From the NCBI RefSeq assembly GCF_020080835.1, contig NC_058165.1:10795813-10859812 (forward strand): a stretch of 64,000 nt of DNA. Direction: 5' to 3'. The notes under the pieces were generated by a model, which had not been told where the DNA came from, made no database searches, and saw only the letters and a list, made by a program, of their open reading frames with translations. This DNA is from Cotesia glomerata (lineage: Eukaryota > Arthropoda > Insecta > Hymenoptera > Braconidae). Shown here piece by piece: positions 33,119-43,633 of the stretch. Numbering within the stretch: position 1 is the first letter of the stretch; the number at the start of each line of letters is the position of its first letter. The position numbers and the translations under genes are program-made.

Positions 33119-33677
33119 CATGATATAAATAAAAAATTTTTAAAATTATCAGGAACGTGGACCAAGGGTAAAAACAAATGTTACGTTTTCAAATGTTGCA
33201 ACGTTTCGTTGTTATTTACAACTTCTTCAGGCAAGCTGTGTACAGAGAAAAACAATAATATAAAAACATGTAAAACAAATGACAGAATACAATTTGAAAA
33301 AATAAATTCTTACATTTGAGGTTAACATTTATGTAATAGCAATAATTTTCTGAAACACTTCATCGTTAATTAAAGTAATAAATGAAGGAGAAACTACTTA
33401 AATATAATACAGTATTACAAACAAATTTAAGAGCAAGTATAACATTTATCAGCCAAGTAACTAATTGATAAACAAAAACATGTTACTCGAGTCAGCTGTC
33501 AAGTGAAACTAATAAAACCACTGTGGTAACAGTAATTCATACTATACATTCTGTTATACCGACTGCAAAACAAGGTGTTTACAAATGATCCTAGTTTCTT
33601 AGTCCACATTAAAAATAAATTCAAATTAAAAACTCTTATACAAACAGCTATTTAAATAATTAATAACTTAATTCTCA
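33119..33677 (-). mobile_element. Penelope pLTR / 3' region of copy 1
   Basis: Non-coding region after copy 1, nearly identical to 36218-36763 and to the reverse complement of 40140-40686. At its far end it continues about 30 bp into a repeat of the ORF start ('catccatgatataaat'), a short extension like that described for Penelope ends. Confidence 0.8.
33195..33235 (-). ncRNA. Hammerhead-like motif, Penelope copy 1
   Basis: The minus strand has CTGAAGA (CUGANGA with N=A), stem II GTTGT/ACAAC and GAAAC, then GTTGCAAC. This fits the core found in PLE terminal repeats. Stem III is short with one mismatch and stem I is unclear. Confidence 0.5.
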
Positions 33678-36208
33678 CTATCTAAATAAACATTTAACCG
33701 ACTCAATAATGTCACAGTAAGAAGAACTCAAACTCAGAGTGTCAGACCTGTAATTTACGCAATCAAACACTTTAATGAAAAACATTTCACTGACGTTACG
33801 TTTAAAATAATGGGTTTCATAATCCAAAAATTTCTGTAGCGTCAAACTGGAAATTATGTTCCCTGTCAAAGTGATGATCTGCTAAAAGCTGTCCTGTTCG
33901 GTTTCAACAAACTTTCCGGTCTGCAGTCCACAGAATGTTGATACAATCTCTTCTTTAATTTCTGTTTCGTTTGCCCAATGTAAACCTTTCCACATGTGCA
34001 AGGTATCTTATACACCACAAAGGATCTATCCATCTTATCAACTGGATCTTTTAACCTGCTGTACAAATCTTTAACCTTAAAGACATTGTAAAATACCAAT
34101 TTGCAATTGGTCGGTCTAAATAGAAAACCAATTCTCGGTGATAAACCCTTTATAAATGGAAACCTGCAGAACGACCACCCTCTAAGACCAGCATTGTTTC
34201 TCAAGTTATTCTTGACTCTGTCAACAGTAACTTTTTGACACTTATCCACAACTGAGCGTGGATAGTTGTTATTCAGCAATAGGTGTCTAACTTTGTTTAT
34301 ACTTATAGAAACCATACTCTCATGACTTAGGCGTATAGCTCTATTGAAAAAACCTTGTGCTACACCTAACTTCTGGCTTAAAGGATGATTAGATTTAAAA
34401 TTCAGCACTCTCTCAGAACTATAAGGTTTTTGATACCAAGAAGTTTTGAGTTCACCTGAATCTGTTCTGCATACCAGGGCATCCAAAAAAGGAAGTTTTC
34501 CATCAACTTCATTCTCAACTGTGAACTGAATGTCAGCATCAACTGAATTGAAAACTTGTAAGACGGTAACCACCTTATTCTTTGGAACCACTAAGAAAAG
34601 ATCATCAACATACGCTGCTAAAACTGGAATCTCAAAGTCCAAATTCTCCAATGCTTTCGATATTACAAAATCCACTGCAGTGATGGCTATTGACGGACTT
34701 GCCGGGCTGCCCATCCCACATCCTTCTTTTTGTAGGTAAAAATTCTTTTGAAACAAAAAATATCCGGAATCAAAACAAAAGTTCACCAGATCAATAAATA
34801 GATCACGATCCAAATCCACAAACTCCTTCATATCTTCCCATCGGTCGTCAATAATCTTGATAATTAAACTTCTCTTGACATTAGTGAACAATGACACAAC
34901 ATCAAGGGAAATTAGCTGGTAATCATTATCTACGACAATCGATTTGATCCTATCAACAAACTGATATGAATCCTTCATATTGAACTTGAGACTCAGTACA
35001 TACGGGGATAAGACCTTATGTACAAATCTAGATATCTCATAGACCGGAGAACCAATGTTACTTACTACTGGTCTCAATTTACATCCAACTTTATGCGTTT
35101 TCCTTAACCCGTATAACCTGGGTGGTAAAGCGTTGTAAGATCTCATTTGTTTACCTTTAATCTCATCAATAAAGTTTTTATCTTCAAGTTTTTTAATTAA
35201 CGCATTCGCCGACGTTTGTAATCTTGAAGTGGGATCCACTCTTGTCTTGATGTAAGTGCTCTCATCTGTGACCATAGTATTCATTTCATCCAAATATTCT
35301 TGTTTCCGCATCACTACAGTAGCATTCCCTTTATCAGACCTTGTCACTATTAAGTCGTCGTTCTCTCTTAAAAAATCTCTAGTCAATTTAACGTCTTTAC
35401 TATTAATATTAGGATCCTTGACTCTTGTTGATCTTCTTCTATGCTGATTCTTTAAATAATTAGTGATTATGTTAACACCTCTCGCTCTTAAATTATTTCT
35501 AAACTCATTCAGTTCATCATTATTGAAATCATCTATTTTAACCTTACATAAACAACCTTCGAAGTCTTTGATGACATTTACAATCGGTGACTTATTCGGT
35601 GGTGGAACTAGCCCAAAATTACCATCCAAAGTTAATATTCTACGGACAGGGTCAGAAAGAATGACATCCGTGAAGTTAAAGATCTTCGTACCACCAACTG
35701 ACGTATTATTGTCAATCGATTGACTGAGTAGATTGTTAAACTTTCGAATATTGTTGTTTTTCACCTTCGTAAAATTCCAATTGTAATAATTGCGTAATTT
35801 ACACTGTGTTTGTGTCCACAAGGTGTTTGGTAAGAGGTCACGTAGTTGATCTTGTAACCTTTCGGACTCCTGGAGAAACTGGTGAATCTGCCAAATCGTG
35901 ATTTTTATCTCCAATTTTAGCATTTTTCTCCTGGTATTATCTAGCAAGACACTAACTTCTCTCTTAAACGGATGATCAACTAGACAAACTGAGTAAATAT
36001 AATCAATCTTATTAAAAATATGAGATGGAAAAATACCATTAGATCTACATCTCAACAGAAAAATTCTTCTATTATTCAAGTTACTCATTTTCTTTTTAAT
36101 TGTAGTCAGTCTTTTCAACATAATACATGTATCCATACCATAAGCTTCCTCCACACGTCTGAAGAATCCTCCCAGCGATGGTAAATTATTTAAATTACTT
36201 TCATCCAT
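33678..36208 (-). pseudogene. Penelope-like polyprotein, copy 1 (full length, frameshifted)
   Basis: It starts at ATG 36208 (MDESNLNNLPS). It contains the Penelope N-terminal 'TRSDKGNATVVM' (DKG motif), RT motifs 'RLYGLRKTHK', 'RPVVSNIGSPVYE', 'SLDVVSLFTNV', 'GCGMGSPASP' and catalytic 'AAYVDDLFLVV', then a C-terminal GIY-YIG endonuclease ('IPCTCGKVYIGQTKQ', 'KKRLYQHSVDC', 'FKRNVSEMFF'). The frame is open for 780 codons to 33866. Relative to copies 2 and 3, one extra A in the run at about 33883 and another at about 33825 break the last ~60 codons. Both changes are in A runs and may be sequencing error. The enzyme primes reverse transcription at chromosomal nicks made by the GIY-YIG domain. Confidence 0.9.
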
Positions 36209-36217
36209 GATATAAAT

Positions 36218-36763
36218 AAAAAATTTTTAAAATTATCAGGAACGTGGACCAAGGGTAAAAACAAATGTTACGTTTTCAAATGTTGCAACGTTTCGTTGTT
36301 ATTTACAACTTCTTCAGGCAAGCTGTGTACAGAGAAAAACAATAATATAAAAACATGTAAAACAAATGACAGAATACAATTTGAAAAAATAAATTCTTAC
36401 ATTTGAGGTTAACATTTATGTAATAGCAATAATTTTCTGAAACACTTCATCGTTAATTAAAGTAATAAATGAAGGAGAAACTACTTAAATATAATACAGT
36501 ATTACAAACAAATTTAAGAGCAAGTATAACATTTATCAGCCAAGTAACTAATTGATAAACAAAAACATGTTACTCGAGTCAGCTGTCAAGTGAAACTAAT
36601 AAAACCACTGTGGTAACAGTAATTCATACTATACATTCTGTTATACCGACTGCAAAACAAGGTGTTTACAAATGATCCTAGTTTCTTAGTCCACATTAAA
36701 ATAAATTCAAATTAAAAACTCTTATACAAACAGCTATTTAAATAATTAATAACTTAATTCTCA
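36218..36763 (-). mobile_element. Penelope pLTR between copies 2 and 1
   Basis: A second copy of the ~550 bp non-coding unit, placed between two tandem ORFs as expected for a head-to-tail PLE dimer. Confidence 0.8.
36282..36322 (-). ncRNA. Hammerhead-like motif, Penelope copy 2
   Basis: Identical core to that at 33195-33235: CTGAAGA, stem II and GAAAC on the minus strand, in the pLTR lying between two tandem ORFs, where self-cleavage would separate units. Confidence 0.5.
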
Positions 36764-39060
36764 CTATCTAAATAAACATTTAACCGACTCAATAATGTCA
36801 CAGTAAGAAGAACTCAAACTCAGAGTGTCAGACCTGTAATTTACGCAATCAAACACTTTAATGAAAAACATTTCACTGACGTTACGTTTAAAATAATGGG
36901 TTTCATAATCCAAAATTTCTGTAGCGTCAAACTGGAAATTATGTTCCCTGTCAAAGTGATGATCTGCTAAAGCTGTCCTGTTCGGTTTCAACAAACTTTC
37001 CGGTCTGCAGTCCACAGAATGTTGATACAATCTCTTCTTTAATTTCTGTTTCGTTTGCCCAATGTAAACCTTTCCACATGTGCAAGGTATCTTATACACC
37101 ACAAAGGATCTATCCATCTTATCAACTGGATCTTTTAACCTGCTGTACAAATCTTTAACCTTAAAGACATTGTAAAATACCAATTTGCAATTGGTCGGTC
37201 TAAATAGAAAACCAATTCTCGGTGATAAACCCTTTATAAATGGAAACCTGCAGAACGACCACCCTCTAAGACCAGCATTGTTTCTCAAGTTATTCTTGAC
37301 TCTGTCAACAGTAACTTTTTGACACTTATCCACAACTGAGCGTGGATAGTTGTTATTCAGCAATAGGTGTCTAACTTTGTTTATACTTATAGAAACCATA
37401 CTCTCATGACTTAGGCGTATAGCTCTATTGAAAAAACCTTGTGCTACACCTAACTTCTGGCTTAAAGGATGATTAGATTTAAAATTCAGCACTCTCTCAG
37501 AACTATAAGGTTTTGATACCAAGAAGTTTTGAGTTCACCTGAATCTGTTCTGCATACCAGGACATCCAAAAAAGGAAGTTTTCCATCAACTTCATTCTCA
37601 ACTGTGAACTGAATGTCAGCATCAACTGAATTGAAAACTTGTAAGACGGTAACCACCTTATTCTTTGGAACCACTAAGAAAAGATCATCAACATACGCTG
37701 CTAAAACTGGAATCTCAAAGTCCAAATTCTCCAATGCTTTCGATATTACAAAAATCCACTGCAGTGATGGCTATTGACGGACTTGCCGGGCTGCCCATCC
37801 CACATCCTTCTTTTTGTAGGTAAAATTCTTTTTGAAACAAAAAATATCCGGAATCAAAACAAAAGTTCACCAGATCAATAAATAGATCACGATCCAAATC
37901 CACAAACTCCTTCATATCTTCCCATCGGTCGTCAATAATCTTGATAATTAAACTTCTCTTGACATTAGTGAACAATGACACAACATCAAGGGAAATTAGC
38001 TGGTAATCATTATCTACGACAATCGATTTGATCCTATCAACAAACTGATATGAATCCTTCATATTGAACTTGAGACTCAGTACATACGGGGATAAGACCT
38101 TATGTACAAATCTAGATATCTCATAGACCGGAGAACCAATGTTACTTACTACTGGTCTCAATTTACATCCAACTTTATGCGTTTTCCTTAACCCGTATAA
38201 CCTGGGTGGTAAAGCGTTGTAAGATCTCATTTGTTTACCTTTAATCTCATCAATAAAGTTTTTATCTTCAAGTTTTTTAATTAACGCATTCGCCGACGTT
38301 TGTAATCTTGAAGTGGGATCCACTCTTGTCTTGATGTAAGTGCTCTCATCTGTGACCATAGTATTCATTTCATCCAAATATTCTTGTTTCCGCATCACTA
38401 CAGTAGCATTCCCTTTATCAGACCTTGTCACTATTAAGTCGTCGTTCTCTCTTAAAAAATCTCTAGTCAATTTAACGTCTTTACTATTAATATTAGGATC
38501 CTTGACTCTTGTTGATCTTCTTCTATGCTGATTCTTTAAATAATTAGTGATTATGTTAACACCTCTCGCTCTTAAATTATTTCTAAACTCATTCAGTTCA
38601 TCATTATTGAAATCATCTATTTTAACCTTACATAAACAACCTTCGAAGTCTTTGATGACATTTACAATCGGTGACTTATTCGGTGGTGGAACTAGCCCAA
38701 AATTACCATCCAAAGTTAATATTCTACGGACAGGGTCAGAAAGAATGACATCCGTGAAGTTAAAGATCTTCGTACCACCAACTGACGTATTATTGTCAAT
38801 CGATTGACTGAGTAGATTGTTAAACTTTCGAATATTGTTGTTTTTCACCTTCGTAAAATTCCAATTGTAATAATTGCGTAATTTACACTGTGTTTGTGTC
38901 CACAAGGTGTTTGGTAAGAGGTCACGTAGTTGATCTTGTAACCTTTCGGACTCCTGGAGAAACTGGTGAATCTGCCAAATCGTGATTTTTATCTCCAATT
39001 TTAGCATTTTTCTCCTGGTATTATCTAGCAAGACACTAACTTCTCTCTTAAACGGATATT
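36764..39060 (-). pseudogene. Penelope-like polyprotein, copy 2 (5'-truncated, two frameshifts)
   Basis: It starts mid-ORF at the inverted junction (39060), at the sequence corresponding to copy 1 residue ~85 (VSVLLDNTRRK). An extra A near 37750 shifts the frame just after 'SIAITAVDF', and a missing T near 37512 shifts it again at 'TSWYQ'. Both are homopolymer-length differences relative to copy 1. The GIY-YIG end, including 'ALADHHFDREHNFQF' and 'KRNVSEMFF', is intact and ends at 36764. Otherwise almost identical to copies 1 and 3, so insertion is recent. Confidence 0.9.
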
Positions 39061-40139
39061 TTTTGTTTCAAAAGAATTTTTACCTACAAAAAGAAGGATG
39101 TGGGATGGGCAGCCCGGCAAGTCCGTCAATAGCCATCACTGCAGTGGATTTTGTAATATCGAAAGCATTGGAGAATTTGGACTTTGAGATTCCAGTTTTA
39201 GCAGCGTATGTTGATGATCTTTTCTTAGTGGTTCCAAAGAATAAGGTGGTTACCGTCTTACAAGTTTTCAATTCAGTTGATGCTGACATTCAGTTCACAG
39301 TTGAGAATGAAGTTGATGGAAAACTTCCTTTTTTGGATGTCCTGGTATGCAGAACAGATTCAGGTGAACTCAAAACTTCTTGGTATCAAAAACCTTATAG
39401 TTCTGAGAGAGTGCTGAATTTTAAATCTAATCATCCTTTAAGCCAGAAGTTAGGTGTAGCACAAGGTTTTTTCAATAGAGCTATACGCCTAAGTCATGAG
39501 AGTATGGTTTCTATAAGTATAAACAAAGTTAGACACCTATTGCTGAATAACAACTATCCACGCTCAGTTGTGGATAAGTGTCAAAAAGTTACTGTTGACA
39601 GAGTCAAGAATAACTTGAGAAACAATGCTGGTCTTAGAGGGTGGTCGTTCTGCAGGTTTCCATTTATAAAGGGTTTATCACCGAGAATTGGTTTTCTATT
39701 TAGACCGACCAATTGCAAATTGGTATTTTACAATGTCTTTAAGGTTAAAGATTTGTACAGCAGGTTAAAAGATCCAGTTGATAAGATGGATAGATCCTTT
39801 GTGGTGTATAAGATACCTTGCACATGTGGAAAGGTTTACATTGGGCAAACGAAACAGAAATTAAAGAAGAGATTGTATCAACATTCTGTGGACTGCAGAC
39901 CGGAAAGTTTGTTGAAACCGAACAGGACAGCTTTAGCAGATCATCACTTTGACAGGGAACATAATTTCCAGTTTGACGCTACAGAAATTTTGGATTATGA
40001 AACCCATTATTTTAAACGTAACGTCAGTGAAATGTTTTTCATTAAAGTGTTTGATTGCGTAAATTACAGGTCTGACACTCTGAGTTTGAGTTCTTCTTAC
40101 TGTGACATTATTGAGTCGGTTAAATGTTTATTTAGATAG
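39056..40139 (+). pseudogene. Penelope-like polyprotein, copy 3 (inverted, RT end + GIY-YIG)
   Basis: It enters at 'GYFLFQKNFYLQKEG' just upstream of 'GSPASP' and runs without interruption through 'YVDDLFLVV' and the GIY-YIG domain to the stop at 40139. The frame can be extended back to 38982 only through antisense copy 2 sequence, so that start is an artefact of the junction. Upstream RT motifs are missing. Its C-terminal third is the best-preserved version in the cluster. Confidence 0.9.
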
Positions 40140-40686
40140 TGAGAATTAAGTTATTAATTATTTAAATAGCTGTTTGTGTAAGAGTTTTTTAATTTGAATT
40201 TATTTTTAATGTGGACTAAGAAACTAGGATCATTTGTAAACACCTTGTTTTGCAGTCGGTATAACAGAATGTATAGTATGAATTACTGTTACCACAGTGG
40301 TTTTATTAGTTTCACTTGACAGCTGACTCGAGTAACATGTTTTTGTTTATCAATTAGTTACTTGGCTGATAAATGTTATACTTGCTCTTAAATTTGTTTG
40401 TAATACTGTATTATATTTAAGTAGTTTCTCCTTCATTTATTACTTTAATTAACGATGAAGTGTTTCAGAAAATTATTGCTATTACATAAATGTTAACCTC
40501 AAATGTAAGAATTTATTTTTTCAAATTGTATTCTGTCATTTGTTTTACATGTTTTTATATTATTGTTTTTCTCTGTACACAGCTTGCCTGAAGAAGTTGT
40601 AAATAACAACGAAACGTTGCAACATTTGAAAACGTAACATTTGTTTTTACCCTTGGTCCACGTTCCTGATAATTTTAAAAATTTTT
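40140..40686 (+). mobile_element. Penelope pLTR / 3' region of copy 3
   Basis: Reverse-complement copy of the pLTR found at 33.1 and 36.2 kb, ending in 'aattttaaaaattttttatt' next to the 14-bp TSD. Confidence 0.8.
40588..40628 (+). ncRNA. Hammerhead-like motif, Penelope copy 3
   Basis: CTGAAGA, stem II GTTGT/ACAAC and GAAACGTTGC on the plus strand. Same caveats as the other two copies. Confidence 0.5.
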
Positions 40687-40700
40687 TATTATTATTTAAG

Positions 40701-41610
40701 GTTTAATTAAATTCGGCGAATAAATTAGTTAAATCTTGAACTTTAATTTGGCTATTCTTAATTGAAGTTTGGTGCCTCGATTATTGAGTTTACGTATGTA
40801 ATTAGTCGCTATTACTAAAGCAAGCGGAGATTTATTTTTTTTTGATGGTTGTTAATTTTAATTAATCATCATTAATTAACGCCGGCGATTCGATTCATGT
40901 CTTTGAGTTAGCAAATTGCTATTAACCGAATTTAGCAGAGATTATTTGTTTTTTTTTCTTTTACTGAAATTAACTGAATTGGTGCAACGATTGATGTTTT
41001 ATTATCTTGCTTAATGGTATTTACGTGAGTTCAGCGAAGATTATTATTTTATTTAGTTAATTAATCGCCGTTAATTAATTTGAGCACAGATTTATTTTTT
41101 TTTGTCGCTGGTCATTAATTGGGCTGGGCGAAAGGCTCATTATAATTTTTTTTGAGTATTTAGCGAGTGAGTATTAAGTGGGTTATTACGAGTAACTCAT
41201 TATTGCTATTGCGGCGACTTTGAACTTTTCCGTGTTCGGGTTGCGAACTGCGAATCGACGACAGCGTCGACGATTATTATTGTTATTAATTTTCCGTGCG
41301 TTTCTTTTCTTGATTGTCATTATGAACCAATCGTTTCATTTATTGTGAATAAATTTATAATTTAAATTGCTCTATTAAATTTTTTTTGATTAATTGCGAG
41401 CAATCCCGAATACTTTCCCCGTTCCTCTATAATTAAGTCGTACCCTTAAGGCCCGCCACCCGACGAAGAGAGTCCCGGACCGGAGTAGCCGGAAATCGAC
41501 GTGATCGGAGCAAAGCTCCTGGCGCCCAACAACAGGTAAGCAGGTAGGCCAGATTATTTTATTTCGGACTTCGTCCTCGCTAACGCACGGGGACGAAAAT
41601 ACCCGTTATA
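40701..41610 (+). other. Right part of the LTR-like element
   Basis: Continuation of the element at 28799, with repeated 'ttaattaatcgccg'-type AT-rich text, then a GC-richer end with 'tggcgcccaacaacagg' at 41520. No ORF. The end CCCGTTATA meets the TSD ATAC. Confidence 0.5.
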
Positions 41611-41614
41611 ATAC

Positions 41615-41641
41615 TTACACACACACTCACACACACACTCA

Positions 41642-41704
<63 letters not shown>
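41615..41704. repeat. (CA)n microsatellite, 5' flank of LINE copy 1
   Basis: CA-rich tract with scattered CT interruptions, continuing the microsatellite of HR copy D/E. The LINE starts at its end. Confidence 0.9.
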
Positions 41705-41706
<2 letters not shown>

Positions 41707-42276
41707 GTCGGAAGAAGCCAAACTCCCACCGGGCGCGTCCCCAGGTGGCGGATAGGGGGGGTCCTAACCGGTCGTAAGATCGGCGGATTGGGGCGAAATA
41801 AAATAGCCCTCGCGGACCAAATCAGGCATCGGAGCTGAAGAGTAACAGCCACCGTCCGTGTATCCTTGTGGGTCGGAGAAAGCTCGCTGTTCTTCGGAGC
41901 AGAGGGTAAGAGCGAAATAAAATAGCTCTTGCTGTAAAAAACGAAAACTCCCCTTTCGGCAGGAAGGGTTGGTCACACCATCTGACCTAGGGTCACGTAC
42001 GCAAGCGGATACGGTGACGCTGCTCGAAAGAGGTGTGCGAAATGATCCTTATAGCGCGGTGTACGTGGTAACTCCCGGCATCTACGTGTCGCACCCACGG
42101 GAGCAAGAGGAAGCCGATGAAGGAAGCAGGTGCAGGGTCGAAGCGGTTGAGATTTCCCGCTTCAATGACCGAAAGCTCTTATAGCAATGAAGGTAGCTGT
42201 AAGAGTGATCACCCCTCCACTTCCGGAGGCATCGCGTTCGGAGACGACCTTTTGCTTTGGAGTATCACTCAAAATC

Positions 42277-43633
42277 ATGGAAGAAACGAAAAAACAAGAA
42301 AAGAACAGGAGTATTAGTGGGCCTCACGCCCAAGAAGCAGCGATTACAGTAAGCGCTGAGATGAAGCGGAGGCAAGCGCTGGAACGCCTCGAAAAGCTGA
42401 CCAGCGAACTGCATGAGTTTGTCCAATCAAAGGTCAATATCCATAAAGAGATAAAGGCCAAGGCAACCGGGGTAGTTAACGCCCTTCGAAGGTTTAAAAA
42501 ACTGGACGAAGAATGGCAGTCACCTCGACGACTCACTCTTCGTCTTACGCCGGAGAAGAGCAGTCAACTTACTGTGAAGATCGAAGAATCAATGGACACC
42601 GGAGGCGATGGTGACGGTGAATCTGATGCTAAAGACGAAGGTCATACTTCCAACAAGTCTAACAAGAGGAAGGACCGAAACTCCCCAGATGGAATAGATG
42701 GGCGATTGACGAAGAGAAAGGACTTGAAACCAAGTCCTCCGAAAAACGTGATGAAGCAGAACGCCGAAAAAAAAGACGCGACTGATTGGAAAGATGTCCA
42801 CACAAGGAAAGAGAAACGGAGGCTAGCCAAAGAACAGCTCCCAAAGGAGCCTTCAAAGAAGCCCAGGCCGGAGACTAAGCGCAAAAAACCGCTCAAATGG
42901 ATCAGACCCGACGCACTGATCATCCGCCCGGCCGAGAAAGCAGAGTACGCCGAGATTCTGCGTTGCATAAAGAAGGACGTCCCTGATGAGCAGGTTCGCA
43001 CAACGGTGGACAAGATCAACAAGACCAGAAGCGGGGACTTGCTGATTATGATTTCGCGGAAGAGCGTGGACAAAGGCCAAGGCCTGCAACAGACCATCGC
43101 AAACATTCTTAAGGAGAAGGCCAAAGTGATCTGCAAAGGGCCACAAGAAGACATCGAGATCCGAGACCTAGATGACACCACAACAAAGGAGGATATTCAG
43201 GCTGCCCTGCATACGGTAACCAAGGAGCTCTGCGAAATACCACCAGAGACAATCAAGATCCGCAAAGCCTACAGAGGTACCCAAACCGCTGTCGTGACAC
43301 TACCGGCTGCAGCAGCTCAGAAGATATTAGAAGGAAGCGGTAAAATCCGAATTGGCTGGGTCAACTGCCGAATTAGAGCCACAAGAAAACCTACTCAATG
43401 TTACAAATGCTGGCATTTCGGGCACCACGGATCCCAGTGCAGAAGCAAGACAGATCGATCCAAGCTATGTATCAGATCCGGCCAAGAAGGACACAAGATT
43501 GCTGACTGTAAAAACCCAGCGAAGTGTGTATGATACGCGGAAAATAAGAGCGCAAAGAACGCTGCCCATCACGCCGGCACATACAGGTGCCCGGTATACA
43601 AAGAGGCACTCCAGAGAATGACAAGCAAGCAAA
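42277..43633 (+). pseudogene. LINE copy 1 ORF1 (gag-like, CCHC knuckles), prematurely stopped
   Basis: ATG 42277 (MEETKKQEK..) aligns with the ORF1 start of copy 2; the open frame itself begins at 42187. It has an N-terminal coiled-coil-like Lys/Glu-rich region, a basic middle, an RRM-like segment with 'CKGPQEDIEIRDLDD', and zinc knuckles: CYKCWHFGHHGSQC is intact, while the second has Cys to Ser (CIRSGQEGHKIADC). The frame ends at 43533 with a TGA inside what copy 2 shows to be the third knuckle (CTLC..), so the last ~30 residues are lost. ORF1 protein binds LINE RNA. Confidence 0.85.

Larger units (their letters stand above)
33099..40686. mobile_element. Penelope-like element cluster: tandem plus inverted trimer
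   Basis: Three near-identical copies: minus-strand copies 1 and 2 in tandem (period 3087 bp) and a plus-strand 5'-truncated copy 3, head-to-head with copy 2 at about 39056. The entire cluster is bounded by one 14-bp direct repeat, TATTATTATTTAAG (33085-33098 and 40687-40700). It therefore behaves as a single insertion. Tandem and inverted partial copies are a known habit of Penelope elements. Confidence 0.9.
28799..41610 (+). mobile_element. LTR-like element (solo LTR?), ~2.36 kb, split by two insertions
   Basis: It begins TGTAACAGG and ends CCCGTTATA. Both sides are flanked by ATAC (28795-28798 and 41611-41614). Removing it gives 'ttcacATACttacacac', which matches the empty HR site at 48630 ('ttcacatactttcacac'). 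After subtracting the hAT (29433-32277) and the Penelope cluster (33099-40686) with their TSDs, about 2357 bp remain, without a long ORF. TG..TA ends and a 4-bp TSD fit a solo LTR of a Ty3/gypsy element with unusually long LTRs. A TGGCGCCC block at 41520 resembles a primer-binding site and leaves open a truncated element. Confidence 0.5.

Noticed and set aside
34530..35723. Plus-strand ORFs inside the Penelope copies, repeated at 38340-38807
   Set aside because: Antisense shadows of the RT frame, identical in each copy because the copies are identical.
38982..39055. N-terminal extension of Penelope copy 3
   Set aside because: It is antisense copy 2 sequence read through the inverted junction, not a real protein start.
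41520..41536. Primer-binding site of an LTR element at TGGCGCCCAACAACAGG
   Set aside because: Not adopted as the LTR boundary, because the TSD ATAC and the empty HR site place the element's end at 41610. It is kept only as an alternative.
42642..43181. Minus-strand ORFs of 60-185 aa across the LINE ORFs (also 45383-45940, 50444-50848 and 52351-52908)
   Set aside because: Shadow frames of strongly coding plus-strand ORFs; no family motifs.
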